Shown piece by piece: positions 8,730-19,121 of a DNA stretch of 64,000 nt. The notes under the pieces are model-generated. The model ran no database searches and was not told the origin of the DNA. It saw only the letters and a list, made by a program, of their open reading frames with translations. The DNA is from Calidifontibacillus erzurumensis. Its GTDB lineage: Bacteria; Bacillota; Bacilli; Bacillales; Bacillaceae_J. How positions within the stretch are numbered: the first letter of the stretch is position 1; each line of letters starts with the position of its first letter. The stretch spans positions 1 to 64,000 of the forward strand of contig NZ_JABTTE010000010.1 of assembly GCF_013303125.1 (NCBI RefSeq), written 5' to 3'. The translations under genes and the position numbers were made by a program.

Positions 8730-9461
8730 ATGAAAAATTCAACCATAGGCTTAGTCACATTAATAAAGGCGCAGGATATTGAATTTAGTCCACTTGGTAT
8801 TGAGGCTGAAGTTCAGGAAATAGCTTTAGCAGTTAATCCATACTCCGAAACTATGGGAGGTGGAATTTGTAGAATGAAAGAATGCAACTTTGATTGGCAG
8901 CTTAGATATGACGAAATCATCTTTGTTCAATCAGGCAGTATGTATATTGGTCATAATGGTAAAAAAATTGAAGCTGCTCAAGGTGATATTTTCTTTATGA
9001 AAGAAGGAGCTAAGATTACGTACGGTACTGATACTGAAGTAGAATTTTTCTTTTCTACCTATCCGGTTGATTGGAAGAAATCTAAAAAAGATATTGTATA
9101 TGAACAAACAGGAGAGGATTTAGTAACCTTGATTAAAGGGGAACAAATTGAATATAGTCCATTAGGTATTGAGTGTCAAAATGGAAAAATAGCTCCTGTC
9201 TTAAATAAAATTTCCACTAATATGGGTGGAGGTATTTGTCGCATGAAAAAATGTAATTTTGATTGGCAGATTAAGTATGATGAAATGATTTATGTTTCGA
9301 AGGGAAGCATGTATATTACCCATCATGGAGAAAAAATTGAAGCCAAACAAGGTGACATTTACTTTATGAAAAACGGAGCGGAAATTACCTATGGAACAGA
9401 TGAGGAAGTAGAGTTTTATTTTACTTTGTATCCAGTAAATTGGAGAGAGTTGCAAAAATAG
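8730..9461 (+). CDS. Tandem double-cupin protein (EutQ-like)
   Basis: The 243-residue protein is made of two near-identical cupin domains, about residues 8-115 and 128-240. Each begins LVTLIK, contains MGGGICRMK-CNFDWQ and ends YGTD-EVEF-YPV. The domain resembles the cupin of EutQ and related bicupins. The usual metal-binding histidines of the first cupin motif are not evident, so it may bind a ligand rather than catalyse metal chemistry. AGGAGG precedes the ATG. It is co-oriented with the Rieske and etf genes. A role as an isomerase, lyase or sensor in the same pathway is possible but unproven. Confidence 0.82.
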   Translation: MKNSTIGLVTLIKAQDIEFSPLGIEAEVQEIALAVNPYSETMGGGICRMKECNFDWQLRYDEIIFVQSGSMYIGHNGKKIEAAQGDIFFMKEGAKITYGTDTEVEFFFSTYPVDWKKSKKDIVYEQTGEDLVTLIKGEQIEYSPLGIECQNGKIAPVLNKISTNMGGGICRMKKCNFDWQIKYDEMIYVSKGSMYITHHGEKIEAKQGDIYFMKNGAEITYGTDEEVEFYFTLYPVNWRELQK

Positions 9462-9477
9462 TTTTAAAGAAAGATAG

Positions 9478-9502
9478 GAGCCCATCGATCATAGATGGGC
9501 TC
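9478..9502 (+). terminator. Hairpin between cupin and etfA genes
   Basis: GAGCCCATC and GATGGGCTC form a perfect 9-bp stem with a 7-nt loop just after the cupin stop codon. The T tract comes ten bases late (tatttttat), so it may act as a partial terminator or RNA-stability element that lowers etf expression rather than as a full stop. Confidence 0.55.
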
Positions 9503-9539
9503 GTTAAAAATATTTTTATATGTGAGGTGAAAAAGGTAG

Positions 9540-10547
9540 ATGGATGCTGTTATATGCTACCTTCCATTGAAAAATGGACAAAGTTTTACTGAAGAAACAT
9601 GGGGATTAGTGGAAATAGCAAAGTCCATTGCTCCTAATAACGTTAAATTAATAGGTTTTGTAGTCTATTCAAGTTTACCTAGGAATCAACTTGAGCAATT
9701 ACCATTTGATGAAGTTTATTATGCAAATGTTGAATATGATAAATGGAAAGTATCCGACTACCATTTCCAGGCTTTTCGAAGGATGCAAGCTAGATTAAAT
9801 TTTCAAAAAGAAGTTTATTTATTTTCATCAAATCCACTTTATCTAGATGTTGCATTAAAAGCTGCTGTGCAATCTGAAATTCCAATAATTACAAATGCTA
9901 TGGAGATTACTTATGAAAATAAACATTTAACAGTTAAGCGAGAAATTTATAAAGCGAAAGCTAATGAATTTTGTACTTTTTTAGAAGATAAAAAGCAAAT
10001 GATTTCGATAGAACAAGAGAATTTATATGGAAAACAATCGTTTGGAAAACCTTACATTATAGAGGAAATAAAAGTAATGTATGATCAAAGCCCTATCAAG
10101 TTCATATCTGAGCATCAGTTAGATTGGAAAGAATTGAAAATAACAGAAGCAAAATCCGTTATAGGCATTGGAAGAGGAGTATACGGAGGAGTTGCTTTTG
10201 ATTCGATATTACAGCTTGCTGAAATTTTAAATGCCCCTATTGGAGGAAGTAAAGTTGCTGATGAATTGGGATTAATCCCAAGAGAAAAACGCATTGGTGC
10301 AAGTGGATCAACTATTGAAGCGGATATTTATGTTGCAATCGGAATTTCTGGATCTTCTCAACATTTAGAAGGGATTAAAGGAGTAAAGTATGTTGTCGCA
10401 ATAAACAATGATCCATCTGCACCGATTTTTAAGCGATGTGACATTGGTATAGTTGGTGATTTTAACGAAGTGGTCCCAAAACTCGTGCAATCTCTTTTAC
10501 AAGAAAGGCAGAGTGAAGAAAATAATGAATATTTGCATATTAGTTAA
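9540..10547 (+). CDS. etfA: Electron transfer flavoprotein alpha subunit
   Basis: This 335-residue protein has the C-terminal FAD-binding domain of ETF alpha, with GRGVYGG near residue 213, GGSKVADELG, the segment GASGSTIEADIYVAIGISGS and the final AINNDPSAPIF followed by GDFNEVVPKL. With EtfB it accepts electrons from a flavin dehydrogenase and passes them to a membrane quinone reductase. The ATG follows a GTGAGGTG ribosome site. The downstream etfB overlaps its end by 23 bp, suggesting translational coupling. The N-terminal half is more diverged than in the housekeeping fatty-acid ETF, so this is likely a pathway-specific paralogue. Confidence 0.94.
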   Translation: MDAVICYLPLKNGQSFTEETWGLVEIAKSIAPNNVKLIGFVVYSSLPRNQLEQLPFDEVYYANVEYDKWKVSDYHFQAFRRMQARLNFQKEVYLFSSNPLYLDVALKAAVQSEIPIITNAMEITYENKHLTVKREIYKAKANEFCTFLEDKKQMISIEQENLYGKQSFGKPYIIEEIKVMYDQSPIKFISEHQLDWKELKITEAKSVIGIGRGVYGGVAFDSILQLAEILNAPIGGSKVADELGLIPREKRIGASGSTIEADIYVAIGISGSSQHLEGIKGVKYVVAINNDPSAPIFKRCDIGIVGDFNEVVPKLVQSLLQERQSEENNEYLHIS

Positions 10548-11370
10548 ACCTATAATTGATTCAAATTCTGTTAAGTGGGATTATCAAAATCAAAAATTTT
10601 CGTACCTAAGCTATACCTTCAATTCTGCTGATCTCCTTGCTTTGCAATGGGCTTGTGATTATAAGAGAAAAAATGGTGCTACTATTACCGTCATTGTTGC
10701 AGTCGATTCTAAAATGGAAATAGATGAAAAAGGATTACTTAAATATGATTTGGATCACTGTATTATTCTAAAGCAACCAAGACTAAAGGAACAAAGAAAT
10801 GAAAGTGCAAGATTGCTAGCAATGGAAATAAGAAAACGACCATTTGATGTTATATTAAGTGGTTCTGTTAGCGAGGATGAAAACTTAGGAATAACACCGA
10901 CAATGGTTGCAGAGCTATTACAGATCCCTTCTATAACCAATATACATCAAATAGAAGTTGAAACTGAAAAAGTTTGGAAGGTATATCGGAGTGTAGAACG
11001 AGGGATTGTTCAATTATACAAAGTAAAATTACCAGCTTTGATAGGAGTAGTTCATTCATTAGGAAGAAGACGTTACATTCCACGATATAGCAATTCTATT
11101 AATGTTAAGAAACATATAGTAATCAGGGAATTAAAAGATACAATTCAAGACACAAAGGTAAAAATATTGAAAGTTTCTGAGCCGAAACCGAATATACGTT
11201 ATTTCGATATTCCAAATGGCAGTCTTTCAACTGAGCAGCGGTTGCTAAAAATTATGGGTATTGCTCAGGATAAAAAAGAACAGTCTAGCTTGAAGGTTGC
11301 TACAGATGTCAATGAAAAAACGATTCATTTCCTTACGCAAAAGTTACAAAAATGGTTAAAGGAGGGTTAG
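10525..11370 (+). CDS. etfB: Electron transfer flavoprotein beta subunit
   Basis: This 281-residue protein starts MNICILVKPIID, a typical EtfB start, and contains the conserved SGSVSEDENLGITPTMVAEL region (normally SG.....D...G) that binds the AMP or FAD at the subunit interface. The reading frame is open further upstream, but the ATG at 10525 matches the family start and overlaps the end of etfA. Three bases separate its stop from the following membrane Fe-S gene, so etfA, etfB and the next two genes almost certainly form one operon. Confidence 0.93.
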   Translation: MNICILVKPIIDSNSVKWDYQNQKFSYLSYTFNSADLLALQWACDYKRKNGATITVIVAVDSKMEIDEKGLLKYDLDHCIILKQPRLKEQRNESARLLAMEIRKRPFDVILSGSVSEDENLGITPTMVAELLQIPSITNIHQIEVETEKVWKVYRSVERGIVQLYKVKLPALIGVVHSLGRRRYIPRYSNSINVKKHIVIRELKDTIQDTKVKILKVSEPKPNIRYFDIPNGSLSTEQRLLKIMGIAQDKKEQSSLKVATDVNEKTIHFLTQKLQKWLKEG

Positions 11371-11373
11371 CGA

Positions 11374-12648
11374 ATGCAAACCATACAACGTGATACATTT
11401 TGGATGATTTCTACGAACTATAAATTGACTTTGTATATTCTAGCAGCTATTGCTATTGGATTTTTTATTTATGGATTCTATCGTCGTTACCGTTTATGGA
11501 AAAGAGGAGTCAGGGAAAAAGTTAGATGGAATGATGTAAAAGCTAATATTGGCTTTTTTTATAAAATGGTAATTGAACAAAAGAAAATAAAAAGGGATCC
11601 CCTATATGGATGGATGCATCGATTTACTAGTTACGGATTTGTGATTTTATTCATCGGTACAGTATTGGTAATGATTGATTATGATTTTAAAATACCGTTG
11701 TTAAAAGGGAAATTTTATCTTTATTATGAGCTAATTTTAGATATTTTTGGTGTGTTTTTTATAATTGGTTTATTGATTGCTATGATAGTTCGTGTCCTAA
11801 AAAAAAGAGAAAGACTAAGAAATGGTTTAGTAGACCAAGCTTTTCTTATACTGCTCCTACTTATCGGAATTGGGGGATATATAATAGAAGGAATTCGGTT
11901 AACTGAAGCGGAAAATAGCTATGCCCAATGGTCAATTGTGGGTTATGCACTTTCAGGTTTATTCCAAGGGAGTTCCTTTTTTAGTATTGAATACTATCCC
12001 ATTTGGTGGCTGAGCCATAGTATATTAGCATTTATTCTTATTGCTATTATCCCATATACAAAATTATTGCATTTTTTAACTGCACCTATCAATATACTTT
12101 TTCAACCGGTGAAACGAACTGGAAAAATTAATACACCGTATAATTTGGAAGAGATGTCCGAAGAAGAACGCTATGAGTCTTTAAAAATTAAAGGTGTGAC
12201 AAAAATTTCAGATTTTACAAATTGGCAGTTACTCAGTACAGATGCTTGTACGGAGTGTGGCCGTTGCGATAGTCAATGTCCAGCCAATAATAGTGGGAAA
12301 CCACTAGCACCAAGGTCGATCGTGATGAAAATCCGTGACCATATGCAAAATGATGAAGAAGTGCTTTCTTTCATTGGGCCTGAGGAACTTCAATCTTGTA
12401 CAACGTGTGGGGCCTGTGTGGAAGTATGTCCGGTATCAATTAATCATATTGATTTAATTTTATCAATGAGGCGAGGTTTAATTCAAAATCAAATAATCGA
12501 TCAGGAAGCTGAAAATACACTGGTTCATCTTGAGGAACAACATAATATTTTTGGAAAACCATGGTCAGACCGTGAAAATTGGAGTAAGGGTTTGAATGTT
12601 CCAGTAATAGAAAATGTAGAAAAAAATAAAGAGAAAGAAGGAGCTTAG
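11374..12648 (+). CDS. Membrane Fe-S protein, NarI-like plus two 4Fe-4S (FadF N-terminal half)
   Basis: The 424-residue protein has about six hydrophobic helices in its first 250 residues, resembling the NarI or DgcB membrane cytochrome region. These are followed by two 4Fe-4S motifs, CTECGRCDSQCP near residue 292 and CTTCGACVEVCP near residue 342. Together with the next gene it corresponds to the single FadF protein of B. subtilis or to DgcB-type ETF:quinone reductases, here split into two proteins. It most likely transfers electrons from EtfAB to menaquinone in the cytoplasmic membrane. It is followed after two bases by its CCG-domain partner. Confidence 0.88.
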   Translation: MQTIQRDTFWMISTNYKLTLYILAAIAIGFFIYGFYRRYRLWKRGVREKVRWNDVKANIGFFYKMVIEQKKIKRDPLYGWMHRFTSYGFVILFIGTVLVMIDYDFKIPLLKGKFYLYYELILDIFGVFFIIGLLIAMIVRVLKKRERLRNGLVDQAFLILLLLIGIGGYIIEGIRLTEAENSYAQWSIVGYALSGLFQGSSFFSIEYYPIWWLSHSILAFILIAIIPYTKLLHFLTAPINILFQPVKRTGKINTPYNLEEMSEEERYESLKIKGVTKISDFTNWQLLSTDACTECGRCDSQCPANNSGKPLAPRSIVMKIRDHMQNDEEVLSFIGPEELQSCTTCGACVEVCPVSINHIDLILSMRRGLIQNQIIDQEAENTLVHLEEQHNIFGKPWSDRENWSKGLNVPVIENVEKNKEKEGA

Positions 12649-12650
12649 CA

Positions 12651-13394
12651 ATGGAAGTATTATTTTGGGTTGGCTGTGCTGCAGCGTATGATACAAGATT
12701 ACAATCAATAGCTAGGGCATTCTCAGATATTTTGATTAAAGCAAATGTCGATTTTGCAATTTTAGGTACAAAAGAACGCTGTACTGGTGATATTGCTCGT
12801 CGTATGGGTGATGAAGCCTTATTTCAAGAATTGGCTCACCATAATATTAAAACCCTCAAGGAAAACAACGTGACATCTATTGTAACAACATGTCCCCATT
12901 GTTTCAATATGTTTAAAAACGAATACCCAGCGTTTGGTGGGGACTTTGAAGTTACACATTATACAACTTTTATCTATAACTTAATCCGTGATGGGCGTTT
13001 AAAATTACCTGAGAAACAAAAACGAGAAATTGTAACTTATCATGACCCATGTTATCTCGGAAGACAAAATGGAATCTTCGATGCCCCAAGGGATATATTA
13101 GAAATGCTAGGATATGAGATTGTCGAAATGGAACGAAGTAGGGAAAAATCGTTTTGTTGCGGAGCTGGTGGAGGGGCTATGTTTGAAACAATCCAAAGAG
13201 GGGAGAAAATAAATACTCTTCGAGGAGAGGAAGCTGTGAAAACAGGTGCATGTACTATGATGACTTCCTGTCCTTTCTGCCTTGTTATGATGGAAGAGGC
13301 AATTGGTTCTTTAAACCAAACAAAAGGTACTAATATGGCTACAAGAGATATAGCTGAAATCGTAAACGACTTAGTGGAAAGCAGCAGTAAATAG
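12651..13394 (+). CDS. CCG-domain (Fe-S)-binding protein, ETF:quinone reductase subunit
   Basis: This 247-residue protein carries two cysteine-rich CCG-type regions of the heterodisulfide reductase HdrB/D and GlpC/LutA family. The first is partly degenerate (FWVGCA and CTG, with CPHC near residue 83) and the second is canonical (CCGAGGGAM near residue 169 and CPFC near residue 205). In FadF and DgcB these domains bind an unusual Fe-S cluster and receive electrons from ETF. The gene starts two bases after the membrane Fe-S gene, so the two products probably form one complex. Confidence 0.87.
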   Translation: MEVLFWVGCAAAYDTRLQSIARAFSDILIKANVDFAILGTKERCTGDIARRMGDEALFQELAHHNIKTLKENNVTSIVTTCPHCFNMFKNEYPAFGGDFEVTHYTTFIYNLIRDGRLKLPEKQKREIVTYHDPCYLGRQNGIFDAPRDILEMLGYEIVEMERSREKSFCCGAGGGAMFETIQRGEKINTLRGEEAVKTGACTMMTSCPFCLVMMEEAIGSLNQTKGTNMATRDIAEIVNDLVESSSK

Positions 13395-13893
13395 GAAGGA
13401 TTTTTCCTATAATGATGAAATTAGAGGTTTAAACAAATAAGTCTTTTTGGTATAAGGCAACGCTGTCTTTTGCATCCATAAAATATCACGTTAATTATCA
13501 AAATAGAGCCTGATGAGAAATTTTTTGAAAACAAAGAATATTCAACATGGCATGGGAATAAATAGAATGAATAAGCTTTTAAAACTATTCTAAAGAGCAT
13601 TAGTATTCAGATTGATATTGAATTTGTTTAATTGGATTTAGATATTATCATTTCCAAACAAGCAATAAGAGCAAAAAATATTGATGGTTTCTAAATAGAA
13701 CCCCTATTAAACTACAATACTTTAGGTCAAATAAAAGATTGATATAAATGGTTTAGATACAATCACTTTTGTCCAAAGATTTTCTAAATTGGAGATATAA
13801 GCAAATATAGATATAGAACAGCAATTAATAAACCTAGTATGGGTTTGTTACTTAAGTATAGTACGGAAAAACTTTATTGAGGGAGGAAAAAAT
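13395..13893. other. Intergenic gap before the OYE-type gene
   Basis: No coding frame is convincing here. A short hairpin (taggaa/ttccta, near 13393-13411) directly follows the operon but lacks a good T tract. The rest is AT-rich, and I did not find an ATC-N2-GAT palindrome. A GAGGGAGGA ribosome site ends the gap. Confidence 0.4.
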
Positions 13894-15849
13894 ATGTCCA
13901 CTTTTAAATATTTATTTACCCCTAAGAAGATCGGCTCAATATGGATTAAAAATCGAATATTAAGTACAGGTCACATGACTTCATATGTAGAAAATGGTCT
14001 TCCTACTGACAGATTAATCGCCTATCACATGGAAAGAGCTAAAGGTGGAGTTGGACTAATTATTATGGAAGCAAATGCCATTCACCCGACAGCCTATTTT
14101 ACAGCGAAAACCATTTGTGCCTTTAATGATGAAATAATACCTTACTATAAAAAATTAGCGGAATCTGTTCATCCATATGGTACAAAGATGTTTGTACAAC
14201 TCTTTCATCCTGGAAGAGAAGTGTTTCCATCAGGAACCTCTGTCGCTGTCGCTCCCTCCTCTGTACCAGCTGACCGTTTTCGAATAATACCAAAAGAGCT
14301 GGAAAGAGAAGAAATTAAAGATATTATTAAAGGATATGCAGATACTGCATTAAGAGTAAAGACAGGTGGACTTGATGGAGTAGAAATTGTTGCTTCCCAT
14401 GGTTATTTACCTAGTCAATTTTGGTCTCCACGATTAAATCTTAGAAAAGATGAATATGGAGGACAATCAATTGAGAATCGTTTACGGTTTCTAAAAGAGA
14501 TAGTTGAAGAAGTTCGGAAGAAAGTGGGTACCGATTTTGTTGTTGGTTTACGTTTAAGTGTCGATGATTTGGATGATGAAGGTGCAGAATATGGAGAAGT
14601 CCAAGAGATATTAAAATATATTGATAATCAAATTGGTGGTCTAGACTATTTTAATTTAACAGGTGGTAGTTCTGCTACTTATGCTAGTTCAACTTTTATT
14701 GTACCACCAGCACCTGTTCCTCCTGCTCATTTTGCTTCACATGCAGCTAAAATTAGAGAGCAAGTTTCCGTACCAATTTTTTTAGCTGGTCGTATCAATG
14801 ATCCTGTTATTGCTGAAAATGTTTTAGCGAATGGTCAGGCAGATATGGTGGGTATGACTAGGGCATTGATATGTGATCCGCATATGCCTAATAAAGCATT
14901 ACGAGAAGAATTTGACCGAATCCGAGTCTGTATCGGGTGTGATCAGGCTTGTATTGGTCATATGCAAATGGATTTACCCATTAGTTGTTTACAAAATCCT
15001 GTGACAGGACGAGAAATTCAATATTCAAAGATACCTAAAGCTAAGAAAATAAAAAAAATTGCTATTATTGGCGGCGGTCCAGCAGGAATGAAGGCAGCAG
15101 TAGTTGCAGCGGAAAGAGGACATCAAGTTACACTTTTTGAAAAAAGTGATGAATTAGGTGGCCAGGTGAAATTAGCACGGAAAGTTCCTGGTAGAGAGGA
15201 ATTTGGTGAGTTAGTTTCAAACTTAAAGCGTGAACTACAATATTATCGGGTCGATGTTCGTTTAAATGTTGAAGCTTCGAAAGAATTGATTCTGAATTTG
15301 TCTCCAGATGAAGTCATTATCTCAACAGGTGGTAAGCCATATATTCCACATGTTAAGGGGATGGATTTGCCCCATGTTGTAACTGCGTGGGATATTTTAT
15401 CAAGACGAAAAGAACCAGGGAAAAAAGTAGTAGTTGCTGATTGGAAAGGTGATATGACTGGGGTTGGTGTTGCACTATATTTGAAAGAGCTAGGGTGTGA
15501 CGTTGAAATAGTTACTTCTTGTTACCAAGTAGGTCATTCTATTCAAGAAAAGGTTAGATCTTTTGTTCTTACACAGTTATTTTTAAATGGGGTTGAAATG
15601 ACTTCTCAATATAAAATATCAGAAGTTACTGAAGGTACAGTAGCATTTTCTAATATATATACAGGACAAAAGCTTCAAAGATATGGCATTGATACGGTTG
15701 TAATAGCGTATGGTCTACTCCAGGAAAATAGTTTATTTCATCAATTAAAGGAATATGTATCTAATATTCATAGAATTGGTGACTGTTTAATTCCACGAAC
15801 TGTAGAGGAAGCTATTTTGGAAGGATTCGAATTAGCAGCCAATCTATAA
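13894..15849 (+). CDS. NADH:flavin oxidoreductase, 2,4-dienoyl-CoA reductase/TMADH-like
   Basis: The 651-residue protein has the family's three parts. An Old Yellow Enzyme TIM barrel that binds FMN covers about residues 1-340. A cysteine cluster near residue 347 (CIGCDQACIG and CLQNP) binds 4Fe-4S. A C-terminal FAD/NAD(P)-binding region opens with IAIIGGGPAGMKAAVVAAER near residue 390 and continues ELGGQVKLA. Relatives include FadH, trimethylamine or dimethylamine dehydrogenase and N-methylproline or stachydrine demethylases. The nearby BCCT transporter and dedicated ETF fit a demethylase or dehydrogenase that hands electrons to ETF better than fatty-acid degradation. This is inference. Confidence 0.9.
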   Translation: MSTFKYLFTPKKIGSIWIKNRILSTGHMTSYVENGLPTDRLIAYHMERAKGGVGLIIMEANAIHPTAYFTAKTICAFNDEIIPYYKKLAESVHPYGTKMFVQLFHPGREVFPSGTSVAVAPSSVPADRFRIIPKELEREEIKDIIKGYADTALRVKTGGLDGVEIVASHGYLPSQFWSPRLNLRKDEYGGQSIENRLRFLKEIVEEVRKKVGTDFVVGLRLSVDDLDDEGAEYGEVQEILKYIDNQIGGLDYFNLTGGSSATYASSTFIVPPAPVPPAHFASHAAKIREQVSVPIFLAGRINDPVIAENVLANGQADMVGMTRALICDPHMPNKALREEFDRIRVCIGCDQACIGHMQMDLPISCLQNPVTGREIQYSKIPKAKKIKKIAIIGGGPAGMKAAVVAAERGHQVTLFEKSDELGGQVKLARKVPGREEFGELVSNLKRELQYYRVDVRLNVEASKELILNLSPDEVIISTGGKPYIPHVKGMDLPHVVTAWDILSRRKEPGKKVVVADWKGDMTGVGVALYLKELGCDVEIVTSCYQVGHSIQEKVRSFVLTQLFLNGVEMTSQYKISEVTEGTVAFSNIYTGQKLQRYGIDTVVIAYGLLQENSLFHQLKEYVSNIHRIGDCLIPRTVEEAILEGFELAANL

Positions 15850-16081
15850 AAACTCTTGGATGAGAAAGAAAAATTAATTCTTTAGGATTTTTCATTTCAC
15901 GATAGATGGCCAACAAGGAATACTATATGCATAGTTGTGAAAGATAATTAAATCTTGACATCCGTAATATCATAATGATTGAAAATCACTAATTTTATAG
16001 TATCTGCCTACCATACAAAGAGAATATAGTAATAAGGTATGCCCCCCTTGGCAAATTGACAATTAATTTTATAAATGGTCT

Positions 16082-16130
16082 AAGCGGCTTTAGCTCTATT
16101 CTAATTAGGGCTTAGGCCGCTTTGTTGTTT
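16082..16130 (+). terminator. Probable terminator downstream of the OYE-type gene
   Basis: AAGCGGC/GCCGCTT and an inner AGCTC/GGGCT stem form a two-part hairpin followed by TTGTTGTTT, about 230 bp after the flavoenzyme stop codon. Confidence 0.6.
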
Positions 16131-16258
16131 GAGATGTCTCTGCGGTTTAACAGCATGAGAGGTGTAATTAGAACCCAAAATTGCTACGCTTACAAAAGGC
16201 TTCCTGATAAATTATAGATACTTTTTGTATGAGTAAAATTATTGTGGACAAAATTGAA

Positions 16259-16306
16259 CCCCTTCATTTTGTGAGAGAGGAATTGCTTAATTTCCAAATG
16301 AAGGGG
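16259..16306. repeat. Inverted repeat with 11-bp perfect arms
   Basis: CCCCTTCATTT at 16259-16269 and AAATGAAGGGG at 16296-16306 are perfect inverted arms around a 26-bp loop. There is no following T tract. It may be the end of a vanished insertion sequence or an RNA hairpin. The rest of 15850-16467 holds nothing I can assign. Confidence 0.5.
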
Positions 16307-16467
16307 CTTCCAAGCGAAAACACTGTAGTTATCATACTTTTAAGTTTGGTTGACTAAATATTTAAAATATTGTACTTTTAAAATAATTAATCCTCTCTAG
16401 TATATTAGTGTGCTTGTGAAAGTTTTTTACGGTATTAGTTTGTTTTGAGGTGATTAAGGTGGCGGAC

Positions 16468-17142
16468 ATGGACCGAAAAGAAATACAAATGACGCGGATG
16501 TGGAAATATTTTGTAGATGCAACTGCCGAAATTATAGAGAAAGAAGGCATAGAAAGTGTCACTATCCGTAAGATAGCCAAAATTGCAGGTTATACAAGTG
16601 CAACAATTTATAATTATTTTGAGGAGTTGTCTCATTTAATTTTCTTTGCTTCAATGAGATTTATTAACCCATATATAAAGGAATTATCTCATTATATGAC
16701 AACTGGTAAAAACCCGGTTGAAAAGTATTTGTTAAGCTGGGAATGCTTCTGTAAACACTCCTTTAATAATCCCCAAATTTACCATGCTATTTTCAATTCA
16801 GATTTGGGAGCAAAACCAGAGGAATTATTAAAACACTATTTTAAAGTGTATCAAAATGATTTGACTGGTTTGTCTGAAGAAATTAAACCATTAATTTTTG
16901 AACATAATATATCTAAAAGAAGTAAAGCTGTGCTTATTAAAGCAGTTGAAGAGGGATATTTTGAAGAGAGTGATATCGAAGAAATTACTAATATGACGAT
17001 TCTTATTTGGAGAGGTATGTTAACAACGATAATGAATAACCGTAGAGATTATGAACCAGATGAAGCTGTTGCAGAGACTATGAGGTATATTAGAAAAATA
17101 ACCCTCAGCTTACTTAAAAAGCCTATAGAAATATGTATATAA
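16468..17142 (+). CDS. TetR/AcrR-family transcriptional regulator
   Basis: From this ATG the protein has 224 residues. The N-terminal helix-turn-helix is clear: GIESVTIRKIAKIAGYTSAT, then IYNYFEELSHL. The C-terminal ligand domain is not similar to one I recognise. AAGGTGG lies seven bases before the ATG at 16468, so I prefer this to the in-frame GTG at 16450. It is the only regulator in the catabolic region and lies at its end, so it is the natural candidate for binding the palindromes at 3915, 4187 and 7012. Its ligand would be the pathway substrate. These two statements are inference. Confidence 0.9.
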   Translation: MDRKEIQMTRMWKYFVDATAEIIEKEGIESVTIRKIAKIAGYTSATIYNYFEELSHLIFFASMRFINPYIKELSHYMTTGKNPVEKYLLSWECFCKHSFNNPQIYHAIFNSDLGAKPEELLKHYFKVYQNDLTGLSEEIKPLIFEHNISKRSKAVLIKAVEEGYFEESDIEEITNMTILIWRGMLTTIMNNRRDYEPDEAVAETMRYIRKITLSLLKKPIEICI

Positions 17143-17347
17143 TACAAAAAATTAATTAAAGCTTAGCTTATTTATTTTCAATTTAGGTTCTTAAAACTAG
17201 TTTTGTTCACTATTGATTAGGTGTTTTTTGTCCAATTACCATAGACTTTTTAGTAAAAACAGAAATCCTCTAAAATTTTTAAACAATTACTTATTTAACC
17301 TTTCATTTCCCAATTCTTTCTATAATTGCTGCTCTTATTATGTAGTA

Positions 17348-17575
17348 TTAGGGTGGCTTGACAAGGGACCCGAATAGGAGGTGCCACAACATTGGCATAG
17401 TAAACCAAGGTAATCATGCAGCTTACTCCAAGTCAAGCCAGTCCTTCGGACATTAGCTACCCTTCCTAAACACACAATCCCATGGTCTAAATCTGGAATA
17501 GTTTTTTTTTATAATTTTGCATTGTAAAAGGTATTTTAAAGGCGTTCACTAATAATTACTAATAAACGCCTTTCT
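17348..17575 (+). ncRNA. Candidate structured RNA with terminator (unassigned)
   Basis: Between 17350 and 17463 the sequence is markedly more GC-rich than its surroundings and full of complementary arms: AGGGTGGCT (17350) with AGCTACCCT (17455), TGGCTTGAC (17354) with GTCAAGCCA (17432), TGCCA/TGGCA (17382/17393) and GTCC-TTC-GGAC (17441). The first two pairings exclude each other. A rho-independent terminator follows at 17538-17573 and TATTAT lies just upstream near 17336. No long frame is open on either strand. It could be a small RNA, an orphan switch-like element or a remnant of a mobile repeat. I cannot match it to a known family. Confidence 0.4.
17538..17573 (+). terminator. Rho-independent terminator
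   Basis: AAAGGCGTT/AACGCCTTT form a 9-bp perfect stem around an 18-nt loop and end in TTTCTTA. No open reading frame lies just upstream, so it may close the candidate RNA at 17348. Confidence 0.65.
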
Positions 17576-18867
<1,292 letters not shown>

Positions 18868-19121
18868 AGCTTGATGTTGAAAATGGATTATCTTCAAAAA
18901 AAGTGAATATAATCAAACACAATATTAAAAAATTTCTGTTGACATTTTTTGTTTTTGAAATGACAGAAACTTACCAAAGTTTGCGTTTATCGAAATTCAA
19001 TGTGTAATGCTCATTTGCCTATCAGGACATTTTAATTGTGCTTCTTAAGCTTCTATTGGGAAACTTTGGATGTTCTTTTCACGTATATATTAATAACCTT
19101 ACATTTATTGGAGGTTTTAAA

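Noticed and set aside
17350-17463. T-box leader because of AGGGTGG
   Set aside because: The T-box sequence continues differently (ACCGCG), and no synthetase or amino-acid gene follows.
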